Part shown: piece after piece, positions 24,316-32,231 of the stretch
Layout: every line of letters starts with the position of its first letter
Position numbering within the stretch: position 1 is the first letter of the stretch
Assembly: GCF_014323705.1 (NCBI RefSeq)
Contig: NZ_JABVEC010000019.1
Span: 62,001-126,000 of the forward strand
DNA from: Actinomadura alba
GTDB taxonomy: Bacteria > Actinomycetota > Actinomycetes > Streptosporangiales > Streptosporangiaceae
DNA length: 64,000 nucleotides
Reading direction: 5' to 3'
Notes under the pieces: generated by a model
Told to the model about the DNA's origin: nothing
What the model saw: the letters and a program-made list of their open reading frames with translations, nothing else
The model's database searches: none
Translations under genes and position numbers: made by a program

Positions 24316-24542
24316 GGTCATCCCGTCTGCCGTCGTCCCACCCTTCGGGGAGCGGGCCAGGGCCAGGGTGTGAAGGTGGAGCGGCCCACTGGACGAACGA
24401 CCTTCGCGCCCTGGCCCTGGTCTGCTCGGCTGTGCCTGGGACGGCGGTAGGCGGGAAGACCAGGCTTCCACCTCAACCCCTGACAGACCTTGCGGCGGCT
24501 GGCTTGATCGGCCATCCCGGAGCCGGAGCCCCCGCCGGAGGC
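24316..24542 (+). repeat. R1 repeat, copy 3 (full length, with long hairpin)
   Basis: Arms 24357-24377 and 24400-24420 form a 21-bp stem, 19 Watson-Crick pairs plus two G-T positions that would be G-U in RNA. The 22-nt loop includes CCCACTGGACG, as in R1-2. CTTGATC is at 24503-24509, followed by GGCCATCCCGGAGCCGGAG and CCGCCGGAGGCATG. Confidence 0.75.
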
Positions 24543-24649
24543 ATGTAAGAACCGCAACTCAATGCAAAGCGGGGCTGCCGTCCAATGCCGTAGGCACCCG
24601 TAGGGGCGAGTGTGCGAGTTGGCCGGCGGCCCTGCGGCCGATGAACGAT

Positions 24650-24817
24650 GGCGGCGGCGCGGACCCGGTGACTGCGGTGAGAGTGGGCGCGGTCGGCGCG
24701 GTTGCGCGGTGGGCGGCCGTCCGGTCCGGCGCGTAGGGACCGGCGCCCACGCCGCACGCCCGTAGCGGCGGTGCCGGGCGGCCGGGGCGGCGGCGCGACG
24801 CGCCGCCGCTCTTGATC
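24650..24817 (+). repeat. R2 repeat, copy 3
   Basis: GGCGGCGGCGCGGACCCGG through the GGCGGCGCGACGCGCCGCC palindrome to CTTGATC (24811-24817). Only about 107 bp lie between R1-3 and this copy, with no convincing gene, so this unit is empty or nearly so. Integrase coding sequence resumes right after the heptamer. Confidence 0.75.
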
Positions 24818-24819
24818 GG

Positions 24820-25196
24820 TACGTCGAATCCGACCGGCGGCCCTGGTCTTCACGGGCGCGAATGGTGGGGTCCTCCGGCGGGGCAACTTCCGGCGCGCAT
24901 CGCGGTGGGCCGAGGTGGTGGCGGCAATCGGTGTACCAGGCCTGCACTTCCACGACCTTCGCCACACCGGCAACACGATCGCCGCGCAGAGCGGGGCAAG
25001 TCTGCGGGATCTGATGGACCGCATGGGCCACGACTCCGTACGCGCGGCAATGATCTACCAGCACGGCACCTCTGAGGCGGGCAAGGCCATCGCGGACTCG
25101 CTGAACGATCGGATCGCGGCGGCTGTCGGGCCGGACGAGGACGACCAGGACGAGGATGACGACGGCGCGTCTGGCGTGCTGGTCCCGGTGGCCTAA
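24820..25196 (+). pseudogene. C-terminal fragment of a tyrosine integrase
   Basis: About 120 codons without a plausible start read LVFTGANGGVLRRGNFRRAS, then LHFHDLRHTGNT (HxxR box), MGHDSVRAAMIYQHGT (second His and nucleophile Tyr) and an acidic tail. The first catalytic Arg region and the arm-binding domain are missing, cut off where repeat R2-3 ends. The stop codon overlaps an arm-type repeat, and the tRNA-Ala site follows 50 bp on, the normal int-attP layout of actinomycete integrative elements. Confidence 0.85.
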
Positions 25197-25214
25197 TGGC
25201 ACGTTAATGGCACG
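25193..25214. repeat. Tandem 11-bp arm-type repeat, site C
   Basis: CTAATGGCACG and TTAATGGCACG in tandem, overlapping the integrase stop codon. With site B it flanks the 1.7-kb remnant element. Confidence 0.65.
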
Positions 25215-25216
25215 AA

Positions 25217-25245
25217 CGCCCTCATCCATGATCGGGATGAGGGCG
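25217..25245 (-). terminator. tRNA-Ala terminator
   Basis: CGCCCTCATCC / GGATGAGGGCG, 11-bp stem with a 7-nt loop, just after the 3' end of the tRNA on the minus strand. It is duplicated at 23437-23465. Confidence 0.7.
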
Positions 25246-25252
25246 TTTCGGC

Positions 25253-25328
25253 TGGTGGAGCCTAGGGGATTCGAACCCCTGACACCCGGCTTGCAAAGCC
25301 GGTGCTCTGCCAACTGAGCTAAGGCCCC
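25253..25328 (-). tRNA. tRNA-Ala (anticodon UGC), CCA encoded
   Basis: On the minus strand the 76-nt gene starts GGGGCCTTAGCTCAG, has an anticodon arm CCGGC-TTTGCAA-GCCGG (anticodon TGC), a T-arm GGGGTTCGAATCCCC, an acceptor strand GGCTCC and an encoded CCA at 25255-25253. All stems pair. Its 3' half is the integration target of the neighbouring island. Confidence 0.95.
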
Positions 25329-25347
25329 TCGAATCGGCGAGACAAGC

Positions 25348-26076
25348 CTACCGGTGCTCCGCGGCTACCACGTCCGGTTGCCGGCGGCCCTCGCCGAGCA
25401 CGATCGCGGGCAGGTCGGCGATGCTGTCGATGACATGGGTCGCTCCGGCGTTCAGCAGCTGCTCCCGGTCGTGGGCGCCGCTGAGCACGCCGGCCACGAT
25501 GGATGCCCCCGCGCGCCGTCCGCAGAGCATGTCGCTCTCGGTGTCCCCGCAGACGGCGATGTGCCGTACGTCGTCGACCTGCAGGCGCAGTGCGGCGGAC
25601 AGCACCAGGTCGGGCGCGGGGCGGCCCCGGCCCACGTCGGCCGGGCACAGGGCCAGGTCGACGCGGTGCCACCAGCCGAGCGTGTCGAGCACCCGGCCGA
25701 GGGTGGCCCGGCTGAAGCCGGTCAGCAGGCACACTCGCACCCCAGCACCGACGAGTTTGTCGATGGCGCCCTCGGCACCGGGAACGGGGGCGAGGCCCAT
25801 GCGATCGATCAGCGAGTCGTAGGACCGTTCGAATGACAGGTTGACCGCTTGGGCGCGGGCCTCGTCCTCGGGGAACAGTTTGCGAAAGATCTCGATCTTC
25901 GGTTGGCCGCGTGATCGCCGTGCGCCGGCCATCGCCCGGTCGTACGCGGTGGTGCCGGCGACGATGCCGAGTGTGCCGAGCGCCTCGACGAATGCCATCT
26001 CGACCAGTTTGCCGCCGTCCACGGTGGTCCCCGCGAGATCAAGGCAGGCGAGTGTGATCCGCGCTGTTTCGTTCAC
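25348..26076 (-). CDS. HAD-family phosphonatase-like hydrolase
   Basis: 242 aa. DLAGTTVDGG near residue 12 holds the nucleophile Asp in the DxAGTTxD form typical of phosphonoacetaldehyde-hydrolase-like enzymes. LTGFSRAT is motif II, and GDTESDMLCGRRAG gives the late metal-binding acids. An inserted helical cap lies between. GTG 26076 follows a G-rich leader; the upstream extension of the frame lacks family features. Its substrate is likely a phosphonate or small phosphate ester. It is immediately upstream of tRNA-Ala on the same strand. Confidence 0.9.
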   Translation of the reverse strand: MNETARITLACLDLAGTTVDGGKLVEMAFVEALGTLGIVAGTTAYDRAMAGARRSRGQPKIEIFRKLFPEDEARAQAVNLSFERSYDSLIDRMGLAPVPGAEGAIDKLVGAGVRVCLLTGFSRATLGRVLDTLGWWHRVDLALCPADVGRGRPAPDLVLSAALRLQVDDVRHIAVCGDTESDMLCGRRAGASIVAGVLSGAHDREQLLNAGATHVIDSIADLPAIVLGEGRRQPDVVAAEHR

Positions 26077-26149
26077 GCCGGACCCCCCGCTCCTAGCCGG
26101 TGCCGAGACCCCCGCAACCCGTTCCTGCTCCCCCGTGCTGTACGGGATG

Positions 26150-26269
26150 TCAGTTGTCGGAGGATGTGGCCTCGGTCCAGAGGTCCAGCTCAGCACGGTC
26201 CTGCTGCAGTCGGCGCCATACAGCGAAGCCGCCGACGGCAACGACGACGAGAACAAGCAGCTTCTTCAC
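26150..26269 (-). CDS. DLW-39 family protein (39 aa)
   Basis: A 39-residue protein from GTG 26269, with AAGGG 8 nt upstream. The N-terminus is a single hydrophobic helix (MKKLLVLVVVAVGGFAVWRR), and the end carries the defining AELDLWTEAT. Length and motif match the DLW-39 family, found in actinobacteria near tRNA-Ala. It is too short for most gene tables. Its function is unknown, and it is probably membrane-anchored. No other gene is seen in 26270-26511. Confidence 0.85.
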   Translation of the reverse strand: MKKLLVLVVVAVGGFAVWRRLQQDRAELDLWTEATSSDN

Positions 26270-26511
26270 GATTGGAACCCTTCACTTCGACTATGAAGTC
26301 AGTACCTGAGAACTTACGTGGTACTTGCCTCCCCCAGGCTCCTCGCAGCCTAGCAATCGCCACACGCGACCCCGCACCTCTTACCCCGTTTGGAGGCGGC
26401 TTGCCGTACTGGGCAACGCGGGAGGAAAGAGACGGCCTCGATCTCAGCCGTTTCGGCACGTCGGCGTGCCGCGACGCATTATGAGGGGCAGGACTTCCAG
26501 AGGGATTCCAG

Positions 26512-26715
26512 ATGGGCTCGCAGGACGACTTCGGCCAGTGGGAGCGCGAGTTCGACGAGTCCGAGGTGGCCTCAAGTCGTCGCACCCGGCTGTTGGTGGC
26601 CCTGACCGTGCCGATCGGCTGCGCGCTGCTGTTCTTCATCGGCCAGGCCCCACTGGCCATCGCCGGGCTCGTGGTCGCGGGGCTCATCATGGCCCTGTGG
26701 CGAGCCGGCATGTGA
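26512..26715 (+). CDS. Small membrane protein of unknown function
   Basis: 67 aa. An acidic N-terminus (DDFGQWEREFDESEV) is followed by two closely spaced hydrophobic helices (LLVALTVPIGCALLFFI and PLAIAGLVVAGLIMALW). AGAGGG lies upstream of ATG 26512. It is divergent from DLW-39 and followed by a terminator. Confidence 0.65.
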   Translation: MGSQDDFGQWEREFDESEVASSRRTRLLVALTVPIGCALLFFIGQAPLAIAGLVVAGLIMALWRAGM

Positions 26716-26736
26716 CGGGCACGGGCGACCGCCAAT

Positions 26737-26780
26737 CGATCAAGGATCGAAGCAACCAGGAGTGCCCCGATCCTTGATCG
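26737..26780. terminator. 13-bp hairpin, bidirectional terminator
   Basis: CGATCAAGGATCG and CGATCCTTGATCG pair perfectly around an 18-nt loop, between the convergent small membrane gene and the 26852 gene. Confidence 0.7.
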
Positions 26781-26851
26781 TCAGTCGATGCGGTCAGCCG
26801 GGCCGGAGGCCCGGGCCGGTCACCTCTTCGTCGAGGCGTGTCGCAGACGCG

Positions 26852-27283
26852 TCAGCGTGCCTGACCCAGGTCGCGAAGCGCGTCGTCGAGGCCGTCCCGC
26901 AGTGCCGTGTGCGAGCGGTGCGCGGTGCGTGGTGCCCGGGTCTCGCCCATCAACCGGACGGCGAGTTCGCGCGGGTCCGTGAGGACACCGCCGCCGAGGT
27001 AGTCGGTGTCGTGAAGCCGCGTGCGCACGCCCTGCTCGCCGGACGCGTATCCGCCGGTCCGCCAGCCGGTCTCCTCGTCCCAGACCAGGGCGTGGAGTTC
27101 GTGCGGCGATCCGCTCGCCGGCGTGTACAGGATCGTCGCGTCTCGCGGACCCATCGGGTCGAGCCAGCTGCGCTCCACGTGGAGATCGTGCTCCACGAGG
27201 GACTGCACAGAGCATGTGATGTAGTCCCGAAGCAGATCCACCCACGGGTCCGGATGCGGCATTGGGATGTTGCTTTCGTTCAC
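26852..27283 (-). CDS. DUF6292-like hypothetical protein
   Basis: A 143-aa soluble protein. The core ELHALVWDEETGWRTG with flanking strands, and a late LTDPRELAVRLMG, resemble DUF6292 proteins of actinobacteria (L.WDEE.GW signature). GTG 27283 has AAGGGA 7 nt upstream. The longer frame to 27319 lacks a ribosome site. The function is unknown. Confidence 0.6.
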   Translation of the reverse strand: MNESNIPMPHPDPWVDLLRDYITCSVQSLVEHDLHVERSWLDPMGPRDATILYTPASGSPHELHALVWDEETGWRTGGYASGEQGVRTRLHDTDYLGGGVLTDPRELAVRLMGETRAPRTAHRSHTALRDGLDDALRDLGQAR

Positions 27284-27461
27284 TACGCTGTCCCTTCTGC
27301 GCTTGGTGCGATTATGCACGAACGACGTTGATCATCCGTTTTGTCGACACCGAACGGGCTGACTTTCGGACAGCGGATTACGGGCGCACACCAACAGAGC
27401 TGATCAGCCTCGTCCGTACAGAGCTGGGCGAATGCCTGAAACAGCGCCGGGTTTTACACCT

Positions 27462-28793
27462 CTATGTAACTCTGGGGTTAGATGTTGCTATCGCCTCCTG
27501 TGGTCCGGTGAGAATCCGCCGAACGGGAATGGTCAAGGCCGGCAGCAGCCGCATGCAGACGGCGGCGACGCCGATTAGCAGAGCGGGGAACGCGAAGGCG
27601 ACCCCGGCGAACCTGATGCTGGTGGCGCTCGCGAGCAGGGCGTCGAGCACGGACGCGATGGGTCTGCTCCCCGCGAAGGCGATCGCCCATACGGCCATCA
27701 CCTGGCCCGCGTGGAAGGGCCCGGCTCGCTGGAGCAGCATGGTCTGTGTCGCGGCGCCGGCGAGCAGCGCGGCGACGCCGCCCCCCACTCCTGCGGCGAT
27801 GCTCAGCCACAGCCACGGTGCCGACGAGAAGACCACCATCGCGATGCCCAGCCCGCCGACGTACCACCCCGCGCTCTCGAGCGAGATGTTCCTCGTCGGT
27901 ACGAATGCCCCCAGCACGTTTCCGAGTCCGAGCGCGGCGATGAAACAGCCGGCCCAGCCGGGAGCGTGACCGAATTCCTCGGCGGCGAGCGCGGGGCCGA
28001 GCACGTTGGGCGGGTCGGTGGCCACGGTGGCGAAGGACACCATGACCAGCAGCAGGAGGATCTTACGGTCGCGCAGCGCCAGCCGGAACCCGTCCATCAG
28101 GCGCGAGGGCCGCTGCGGACGCTCGACCACGCCGGGCCGAACCATCCACAACACCATCGCCAGAATGACGAACGACACCGCGTTCAGCACGAACGCCCAG
28201 GTGAAGCCGATGAACACCACGACGGCAACGCCGATCACCGGGGCCACGGCACGGCCGAGGTTGTAGGACACCGTGTTCATGGCCATGGCGGCCTTGGTGT
28301 CCTCCTCCGGTACGAGCGTGGGGATGATGGCGTTGAACATCGGCAGGCTGAACGTGTACGAGAGGCCGATCAACAGCGCGCCGACGATCAGCATCCGCTG
28401 GTCGAGCCATCCGGCGGCGTGGAAGATCGCGAGCCCGAGGGCGACGAGCGCCGAACCGGACTGGGTCCAGATCAGGAGCCGCCTGCGGTCCTTGGCGCGG
28501 TCGGCGAGCATGCCCGCCCACGGTCCGAGCACCAGCACGCTGGAGAACTGTGCGCAGGTGACGATGCCGACGGCCATGACCGAACCGGTGAGCTTGTAGG
28601 CCAGGAGCATCTGGGCGGTGTTCTGCAGCCAGGTGCCGAAGTTCGAGAAGACGGTGCCGATGAAGTACCGGCGGAAGTCGGAATGGCGAAGGGCCCGCCA
28701 GGAGGACGATCTGGCAGGGCGGTGCTCTGCCGCCTTGCGGGTGACGTCGGTGTCGCCCACTGCGGCATGAGCAGGATCGAGTGTCGTCTGCAT
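27462..28793 (-). CDS. MFS exporter, EntS/MFS_3 type
   Basis: 443 aa with twelve predicted helices. The N-terminal WRALRHSDFRRYFIGTVFS and the loop GMLADRAKDRRRLLIWTQ (a motif A variant, D-R-x-x-RR) are typical of the MFS_3/enterobactin-exporter-like group. It lies 148 bp downstream of a GntR gene on the same strand and is a probable target. The cargo is unknown. Confidence 0.9.
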   Translation of the reverse strand: MQTTLDPAHAAVGDTDVTRKAAEHRPARSSSWRALRHSDFRRYFIGTVFSNFGTWLQNTAQMLLAYKLTGSVMAVGIVTCAQFSSVLVLGPWAGMLADRAKDRRRLLIWTQSGSALVALGLAIFHAAGWLDQRMLIVGALLIGLSYTFSLPMFNAIIPTLVPEEDTKAAMAMNTVSYNLGRAVAPVIGVAVVVFIGFTWAFVLNAVSFVILAMVLWMVRPGVVERPQRPSRLMDGFRLALRDRKILLLLVMVSFATVATDPPNVLGPALAAEEFGHAPGWAGCFIAALGLGNVLGAFVPTRNISLESAGWYVGGLGIAMVVFSSAPWLWLSIAAGVGGGVAALLAGAATQTMLLQRAGPFHAGQVMAVWAIAFAGSRPIASVLDALLASATSIRFAGVAFAFPALLIGVAAVCMRLLPALTIPVRRILTGPQEAIATSNPRVT

Positions 28794-28941
28794 GGCTCCG
28801 TGGATGGGGTACGGTCTCCGGCGCCGCGAGACGGAATCTGCGATGGGGCGCCGGGATGGTGATGTCGGTCGTGGTCGGTGAACTCAGGGGATGCGGTTCC
28901 ACCCCGGTGCTCCGTTGCTCGGGGCGGCCGCCCGCGGCGGC

Positions 28942-29745
28942 CTATCCGGTCCCCTGCGTGGGATTGACGACCTCGTCCGGTACCTCGCCCACGTTGATCG
29001 TGAACCTGTTGCGGTCGGCGGGGAACACGCTCACCGTGAGCCGGAACGGCTTACCGTCCGAGTCGTACGCCGTCCGGCGGGTCTCCAAGACCGCGACGCT
29101 GCCGTCGTCGGGCAGCATGAAGAAGTTGGTCTCCGTGTCGTTCGGGGGCCGCACGCGGATCATGTCGCGGTAGCCGACCTGCTTGATGCCGAGGGTCTCT
29201 CTCAGATAGGCGACCGTGCCCGGCTCGATCGAGATCGCCTGGATGAGCTGCAGGCCGCCCCGCTCCACCAGGCTCATCGGATAGAACGACGTCTGCAGGG
29301 AGTACGGCCGGTCGTCGATGAAGCGCTGCTGGTGCCGGCTCACCAGAGAGGTGCCGACCTCGACGCCGAGTTCCTGTGCCTTCTCGTCGTCGGCCTGCTG
29401 GATCTCGACCCGCGGGACGGTGGTCACCGGGGCCATGAGCTGCAGCGTCGCCTCGCGGGTGAACGCCACACCCTCGCCGCCACCGAGCCCGGTCTCCTGA
29501 TCAGCGGACAGTGTGGTGATGAAGGGCTTGATCTGCTCGTTGACGAATGTGCCGCGTCCGGGCTGCGTGGACACCAGGCCGCGGGCGGTCAGCCACTTCA
29601 CGGCGTCGCGGATCGTGTTGCGTGATGCCTTGTACTCCTCTTCGAGCCTGGGCTCGGGGGGCAGTTGGGTGCCGGCGGGCCACTCTTCCGACTTGATCCT
29701 GCGGTGCAGATCAGCGGCGATCTGGCGGTACTTCGGATCAGGCAT
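28942..29745 (-). CDS. GntR-family regulator, HutC/UTRA subfamily
   Basis: 267 aa. Residues 1-75 are the winged helix (MPDPKYRQIAADLHRRIKSE ... SRNTIRDAVKWLTARGLV), and residues ~95-260 a UTRA ligand domain (SRHQQRFIDDRPYSLQTSFYP, RDMIRVRPPNDTE). ATG 29745 is set by GAGAGGAG 8 nt upstream. The annotated frame could begin earlier, but without a ribosome site. It probably regulates itself and the downstream MFS exporter. Effector unknown. Confidence 0.9.
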   Translation of the reverse strand: MPDPKYRQIAADLHRRIKSEEWPAGTQLPPEPRLEEEYKASRNTIRDAVKWLTARGLVSTQPGRGTFVNEQIKPFITTLSADQETGLGGGEGVAFTREATLQLMAPVTTVPRVEIQQADDEKAQELGVEVGTSLVSRHQQRFIDDRPYSLQTSFYPMSLVERGGLQLIQAISIEPGTVAYLRETLGIKQVGYRDMIRVRPPNDTETNFFMLPDDGSVAVLETRRTAYDSDGKPFRLTVSVFPADRNRFTINVGEVPDEVVNPTQGTG

Positions 29746-29765
29746 GCCGTTGGCTCCTCTCAAAC

Positions 29766-29905
29766 ATACCAACCACCTGCATGGCTCGCACGAGCTGTAT
29801 CACATGACTCAGTCTGCCAGGACGTACAGTCAGGATCCCCTGCATCATGGGGTTTACCCCATAGCTATGAAGGTAATACCTCCATACGAGACCAGTGGTT
29901 GGTAT
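29766..29905. promoter_or_regulatory. Widely spaced inverted repeat upstream of gntR
   Basis: ATACCAACCAC (29766-29776) and its exact reverse complement GTGGTTGGTAT (29895-29905) bracket 118 bp just upstream of the GntR gene. They could be two half-operators used through DNA looping. The stretch also contains AAGGTAATACCTCC, and no gene is seen in 29773-30055. Confidence 0.4.
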
Positions 29906-30055
29906 GACGGGGATGGCAGGTGACATGGGCCTAAGGCTAGCCCTTCCAATCCGTTAACGCATCGGAACTCCTCAGAAAGGCCCGATCTGGTCCCGACCGT
30001 AGAAGCACGGCCGCCCTCACAAAGGCGCGGCCACCGTCCTGGGGGAGGGTGAGCC

Positions 30056-31042
30056 ATGACAGCCCACAGGCTGCAGACCGAGATCCCCGCACCGCGCGGG
30101 GTGCCGGTGAGCGAGAGGCAGGCAGGCCCACATGTCACCTATCAACCCCACCGGCTGAGCAGCACCCGCGCCGGCAGAGCGGTCACGGGCACCCGGCCGG
30201 CGCCCGAGCCCGCACCGGCGCACCACGGCCACGATCACGCGGTGCACTGCACTCTCTTCGCGGTCGACATCGTGTCCTTCACGGACCGGCGCCGCGACGA
30301 CGAAGTGCAGCGGTACGTGCGGAAGGCGATGTACGGGGCGATCCGGAACGCCTTCGACCAGGCCGGAGTGGGCTGGCAGGAATGGTTCCGGCAGGACCGC
30401 GGCGACGGCGTGCTCGTGGTGGTGCCGTCCGTGGTGCCCGCCATGTTGTTCCTCGACCCGCTCATCGACCTGGTACGGGCCGAACTGCGCTTCCACAACA
30501 AGATGTCCAGCGATGCCGCGCAGATCAGGCTCCGCGTCGCCCTGCACGCCGGAAGCGTCCTCTTCGACGGGCACGGCGTCGTCGGGCACTCGCTGACCCG
30601 GCTCTTCACCCTGCTCGACGCCCCGGCGTTCAAGGCCGAGTTCCGCGAGACGGCCGCCGAGGTCGGGCTGGTGACCTCCGAACACCTCTACGACGACGTG
30701 ATCCGGCACACCTCCGGCCTGGTCGACCCGGCGGACTACCGCCCCATCGAGGTGGCGGAGGACGGATTCGTCACCCGTGGCTACATGCACATTCCGCCCG
30801 GCCCGGCCGGTCGCGCACCGAGCCTTCTGCACCAGATGCGATCCGCTCACGCCGCCCACGCGACCGCCCACACCACCGCCGCCGCCAACGGGACCGCCCC
30901 CGGGGCCGGGCACGGCGCGGACGACGTCCCGGCTGTACGAGATGTACGGGACGTACGGGACGTACGCGAAGCGCGCGGCCGGGACTCGCGCGACGGCCGG
31001 GATCCGTGGGTGGCGCCCGAGCCCCGGCGGGCGGCACAGTGA
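30056..31042 (+). CDS. Class III nucleotidyl-cyclase-like domain protein
   Basis: 328 aa. After a low-complexity N-terminus, residues ~65-240 form a cyclase homology domain: FAVDIVSFTD gives the first metal Asp, and FRQDRGDGVLVVVP the second. The substrate-specifying Lys/Asp positions are not evident, so catalytic activity is doubtful; similar proteins are common in streptomycetes. The C-terminus is Ala/His-rich with a RDVRDVRDVRE repeat. It is translationally linked to a small ORF and then asd. Confidence 0.75.
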   Translation: MTAHRLQTEIPAPRGVPVSERQAGPHVTYQPHRLSSTRAGRAVTGTRPAPEPAPAHHGHDHAVHCTLFAVDIVSFTDRRRDDEVQRYVRKAMYGAIRNAFDQAGVGWQEWFRQDRGDGVLVVVPSVVPAMLFLDPLIDLVRAELRFHNKMSSDAAQIRLRVALHAGSVLFDGHGVVGHSLTRLFTLLDAPAFKAEFRETAAEVGLVTSEHLYDDVIRHTSGLVDPADYRPIEVAEDGFVTRGYMHIPPGPAGRAPSLLHQMRSAHAAHATAHTTAAANGTAPGAGHGADDVPAVRDVRDVRDVREARGRDSRDGRDPWVAPEPRRAAQ

Positions 31043-31215
31043 CCGGCGCGATGAACGCGGTACCGGCCACCGCACTCGACCCGGCACCCGGCCTCGCACC
31101 CGATCCGGCACCCGGCCTCCCTCTCGACCCGGCACCCGGCCGCGCTCTCACCGCCGCGCGCGGCCGGAAATGGGGCGGCGTGGCGACGGGAGCGATGGGT
31201 AACCTCGACCTATGA
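31039..31215 (+). CDS. 58-codon ORF bridging the cyclase-like gene and asd, PAPG repeats
   Basis: GTG 31039 overlaps the stop of the cyclase-like gene (GTGA), and its own stop overlaps the asd start (ATGA), so it fills the gap exactly. The product contains LDPAPGLAPDPAPG-type repeats from a roughly 24-bp DNA repeat, and then a basic end. It resembles no family. It may be a coupling leader peptide or a chance frame in a repeat. Confidence 0.35.
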   Translation: MTGAMNAVPATALDPAPGLAPDPAPGLPLDPAPGRALTAARGRKWGGVATGAMGNLDL

Positions 31216-32231
31216 GAATCGGGATCATCGGAGCGACCGGACAGGTCGGCGGGGTCATGCGGCAGATCCTCGCCGATCGCGAGTTCCCCGCCGACGAGCT
31301 GCGGCTGTTCGCCTCGGCCCGCTCGGCAGGCCGGACGTTTCCGTGGCGGGGTACCGAGGTGACCGTCGAAGACGCGGCCACCGCCGACTACTCCGGGCTG
31401 GACATCGCGCTCTTCTCCGCCGGGAAGGGCACCGCCAAGGAGCTGGCTCCGCGCGTCGCCGCCGCGGGCGCGGTGGTCATCGACAACTCGTCGGCCTGGC
31501 GGATGGACCCGGACGTGCCGCTGGTGGTCTCGGAGGTCAACCCTGAGGCGGCGGACCGGCGACCCAAGGGGATCATCGCCAACCCGAACTGCACGACGAT
31601 GGCGGCCATGCCGGTGCTGCGGCCGCTGCACGACGAGGCCGGGCTGGTGAGCCTGGTCGTCGCGACCTATCAGGCGGTGTCCGGCAGCGGACTGGCCGGC
31701 GTCGCCGAGCTCGACGAGCAGACGCGCAAGGTCGTCGAGGACGCGAGCGCGCTGACCTTCGGCGGGGCGGCCGTGTCGTTCCCCGCGCCGAGCGTCTACA
31801 GCCGCCCGATCGCGTTCAACGTGCTTCCGCTGGCCGGCTCCGTCGTCGATGACGGGAGCGACGAGACCGACGAGGAACAGAAGCTGCGCAACGAGAGCCG
31901 CAAGATCCTCGGGATACCCGGGCTCAAGGTCTCGGGCACCTGCGTGCGAGTCCCCGTCTTCACCGGCCACTCCCTGCAGATCAACGCGCGGTTCGCCCGG
32001 CCGATCAGCCCGCGCCGCGCGCACGAGATCCTCGGCACCGCACCCGGCGTCGTACTCTCCGACGTGCCGACCCCGCTGCAGGCGGCCGGGCAGGACCCCA
32101 CGTACGTCGGCCGGATCCGCGCCGACGAGACCGTCGAGCACGGGCTCGCGCTGTTCTGCTCCAGCGACAACCTCCGCAAGGGCGCGGCGCTCAACGCCGT
32201 ACAGATCGCGGAGCTGATCGCGGCGCGCTGA
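31212..32231 (+). CDS. asd: Aspartate-semialdehyde dehydrogenase
   Basis: A 339-aa enzyme converting aspartyl-4-phosphate to aspartate semialdehyde with NADPH, the branch point to diaminopimelate, threonine, methionine and isoleucine. GIIGATGQVGGVM binds NADP, NPNCTTMAAMP holds the acyl-thioester Cys127, and VFTGHS carries the catalytic His (about 254). ATG 31212 overlaps the preceding short ORF by 4 nt. No lysC is adjacent. Confidence 0.96.
   Translation: MRIGIIGATGQVGGVMRQILADREFPADELRLFASARSAGRTFPWRGTEVTVEDAATADYSGLDIALFSAGKGTAKELAPRVAAAGAVVIDNSSAWRMDPDVPLVVSEVNPEAADRRPKGIIANPNCTTMAAMPVLRPLHDEAGLVSLVVATYQAVSGSGLAGVAELDEQTRKVVEDASALTFGGAAVSFPAPSVYSRPIAFNVLPLAGSVVDDGSDETDEEQKLRNESRKILGIPGLKVSGTCVRVPVFTGHSLQINARFARPISPRRAHEILGTAPGVVLSDVPTPLQAAGQDPTYVGRIRADETVEHGLALFCSSDNLRKGAALNAVQIAELIAAR

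Noticed and set aside
24318..25313. 331-codon minus-strand frame through R1-3, R2-3 and the integrase fragment
   Set aside because: It crosses two non-coding repeats, an antisense integrase and part of the tRNA; the shared peptide SGGGSGSGMADQA with the 18466-19347 frame only reflects R1 repetition.
30056..31042. Active adenylate cyclase
   Set aside because: Metal aspartates are visible, but the purine-specifying and transition-state residues are not, so I call only the fold.
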